Assembly (NCBI GenBank): GCA_944325075.1
Contig: CALUYU010000016.1
Location: 1 to 42,111 of the forward strand
DNA: 42,111 bases
Direction: 5' to 3'
From: Candidatus Gastranaerophilales bacterium
GTDB lineage: Bacteria > Cyanobacteriota > Vampirovibrionia > Gastranaerophilales > Gastranaerophilaceae
In this document: one piece after another, positions 41,542 to 42,111 of the stretch
Position numbering within the stretch: the first letter of the stretch is position 1
How the letters are laid out: each line of letters begins with the position of its first letter
Position numbers and translations under genes: made by a program
Notes under the pieces: generated by a model
What the model saw: only the letters and a program-made list of their open reading frames with translations
Told to the model about the DNA's origin: nothing
Database searches by the model: none

Positions 41542-42111
41542 CTATTTACACTTATGTTTACCGTCCCAGCTCAGGTCGTCACAGTGCAGGTAGTCCATAT
41601 TCTCATTATAAATAACCCAGGCTGTACAAGCTCGTCCGTTGTATTTATTATTTAACTTTCTATTACACGCCTGATCAAAAGTAACGGAAATTTTGGCAGG
41701 CATAGATAACGCTCCTGCCGGAACAAAACCTTTGTCATAAAACAATTTAAAATAAAAGATATCAACACCAACAGTACAACCTCTTTTTAAGCAATCCGGA
41801 AACATAATCATAAAATCAGTATTATTTGTAGTTTCATCATCGTTTACCCAACCCATTATTAAAATGCTGTTATCATTTAAATATAGGTATTGATCAGGAG
41901 GTCTTACTGATTTTTGCTCGAGAACACTTCCATTAAGTGTAAGAGATTTATAAGTTAAATTCCCTTTAGGTTTTTGTGTATTAAGGTTTTCCGCAAAATA
42001 CCCTAAAACTTTGGTCATCCCGGAATAGTCAAGAATTTGTTCCCCATTTTCATCAATTTCGCCAGTCTCAGTAGGTGTTAAATTCCAATATTGAGCGTCT
42101 CCGTGTTTTTC
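41542..42111 (-). CDS. Type IV pilin-like protein (KHKCK family), 5' end outside window
   Basis: The C-terminal 190 residues of a fourth pilin; the frame is open to the right edge, so the start and signal lie beyond it. GDAQYWNL matches the segment before the mature domain of the other pilins, and the end NENMDYLHCDDLSW...KHKCK is nearly that of the first and second. VGVDIFYFKLFYDKGFVPAG and Cys pairs are present. An internal ATG at 42018 is not the real start. It is convergent with the histidine kinase. Confidence 0.75.
   Translation of the reverse strand, partial: EKHGDAQYWNLTPTETGEIDENGEQILDYSGMTKVLGYFAENLNTQKPKGNLTYKSLTLNGSVLEQKSVRPPDQYLYLNDNSILIMGWVNDDETTNNTDFMIMFPDCLKRGCTVGVDIFYFKLFYDKGFVPAGALSMPAKISVTFDQACNRKLNNKYNGRACTAWVIYNENMDYLHCDDLSWDGKHKCK

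Overview
The window looks like a chromosomal segment of an anaerobic, AT-rich gut-type bacterium, most likely a non-photosynthetic relative of cyanobacteria (Gastranaerophilales/Vampirovibrionia). The assignment rests on the many prepilins with the FTLAEVLITLGIIGVVAAMT start, lineage-style small proteins with an ISF motif near the N-terminus, oxygen-defence genes typical of anaerobes (desulfoferrodoxin, ferritin, reverse rubrerythrin), an NfnA-like plus EtfBA electron-transfer cluster, and RNase Y/YmdB. The taxon is inferred from style, not from a search. TGA acts as a stop. I saw no rRNA, tRNA, CRISPR, transposase or phage genes.

Layout. 1-1.1 kb: a prepilin gene whose reading frame is open to the left edge. 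1.2-4.2 kb: NfnA-like flavoprotein, small Cys protein, etfB, etfA. 4.2-6.2 kb, minus strand: an N-terminally truncated pilin, a full prepilin, and its leader with a G9 tract. 6.3-9.7 kb: ilvC, a YhaM-like HD nuclease and two tandem thymidylate-kinase-like genes. 9.7-11.3 kb: rqcH. 11.4-13.5 kb: four lineage-specific small proteins. 13.6-15.1 kb: a third prepilin with a tandemly repeated signal motif and a G10 leader. 15.1-22.4 kb: ftn/dfx, OmpA-like, M16-like, rubrerythrin, maf, cdd and small proteins. 22.4-25 kb: a radical SAM gene, a 62-bp tandem array and a lone tuf. 25-28 kb: tcdA flanked by two paralogous small genes, a ribbon-helix-helix protein and others. 28.2-32.7 kb: an rny-ymdB-PHP-pilin-like-LOG operon on the minus strand. 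33-42 kb: an M20 peptidase, deoC/metF, a BlaI-type regulator, a glycine-zipper envelope protein, a hybrid histidine kinase, and a fourth (cut) pilin at the right edge.

Main discoveries. (1) Upstream of both complete prepilin genes lies a promoter (TTGAAA-N16/17-TATAAT) and a short ORF that enters a G9 or G10 tract and stops two codons later. If one G is removed, each opens into a hydrophobic protein of 82 or 90 residues. The two proteins share a C-terminal LGExFLFRxFVxQ motif with synonymous codon differences, and the first ends exactly on the prepilin start codon (ATGA). This looks like a pair of phase-variable (or slippage-dependent) small genes coupled to pilins. (2) The region between the prepilin start codon and the cleavage motif is filled with palindromic repeats kept in frame; in the third pilin the cleavage motif itself is in a 54-bp tandem repeat. 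(3) Small lineage-specific genes share an unusual promoter, GCAA-N17-18-ACTTWATATA, not seen before the housekeeping genes. These three points rest on direct reading of the sequence; their functions are inference.
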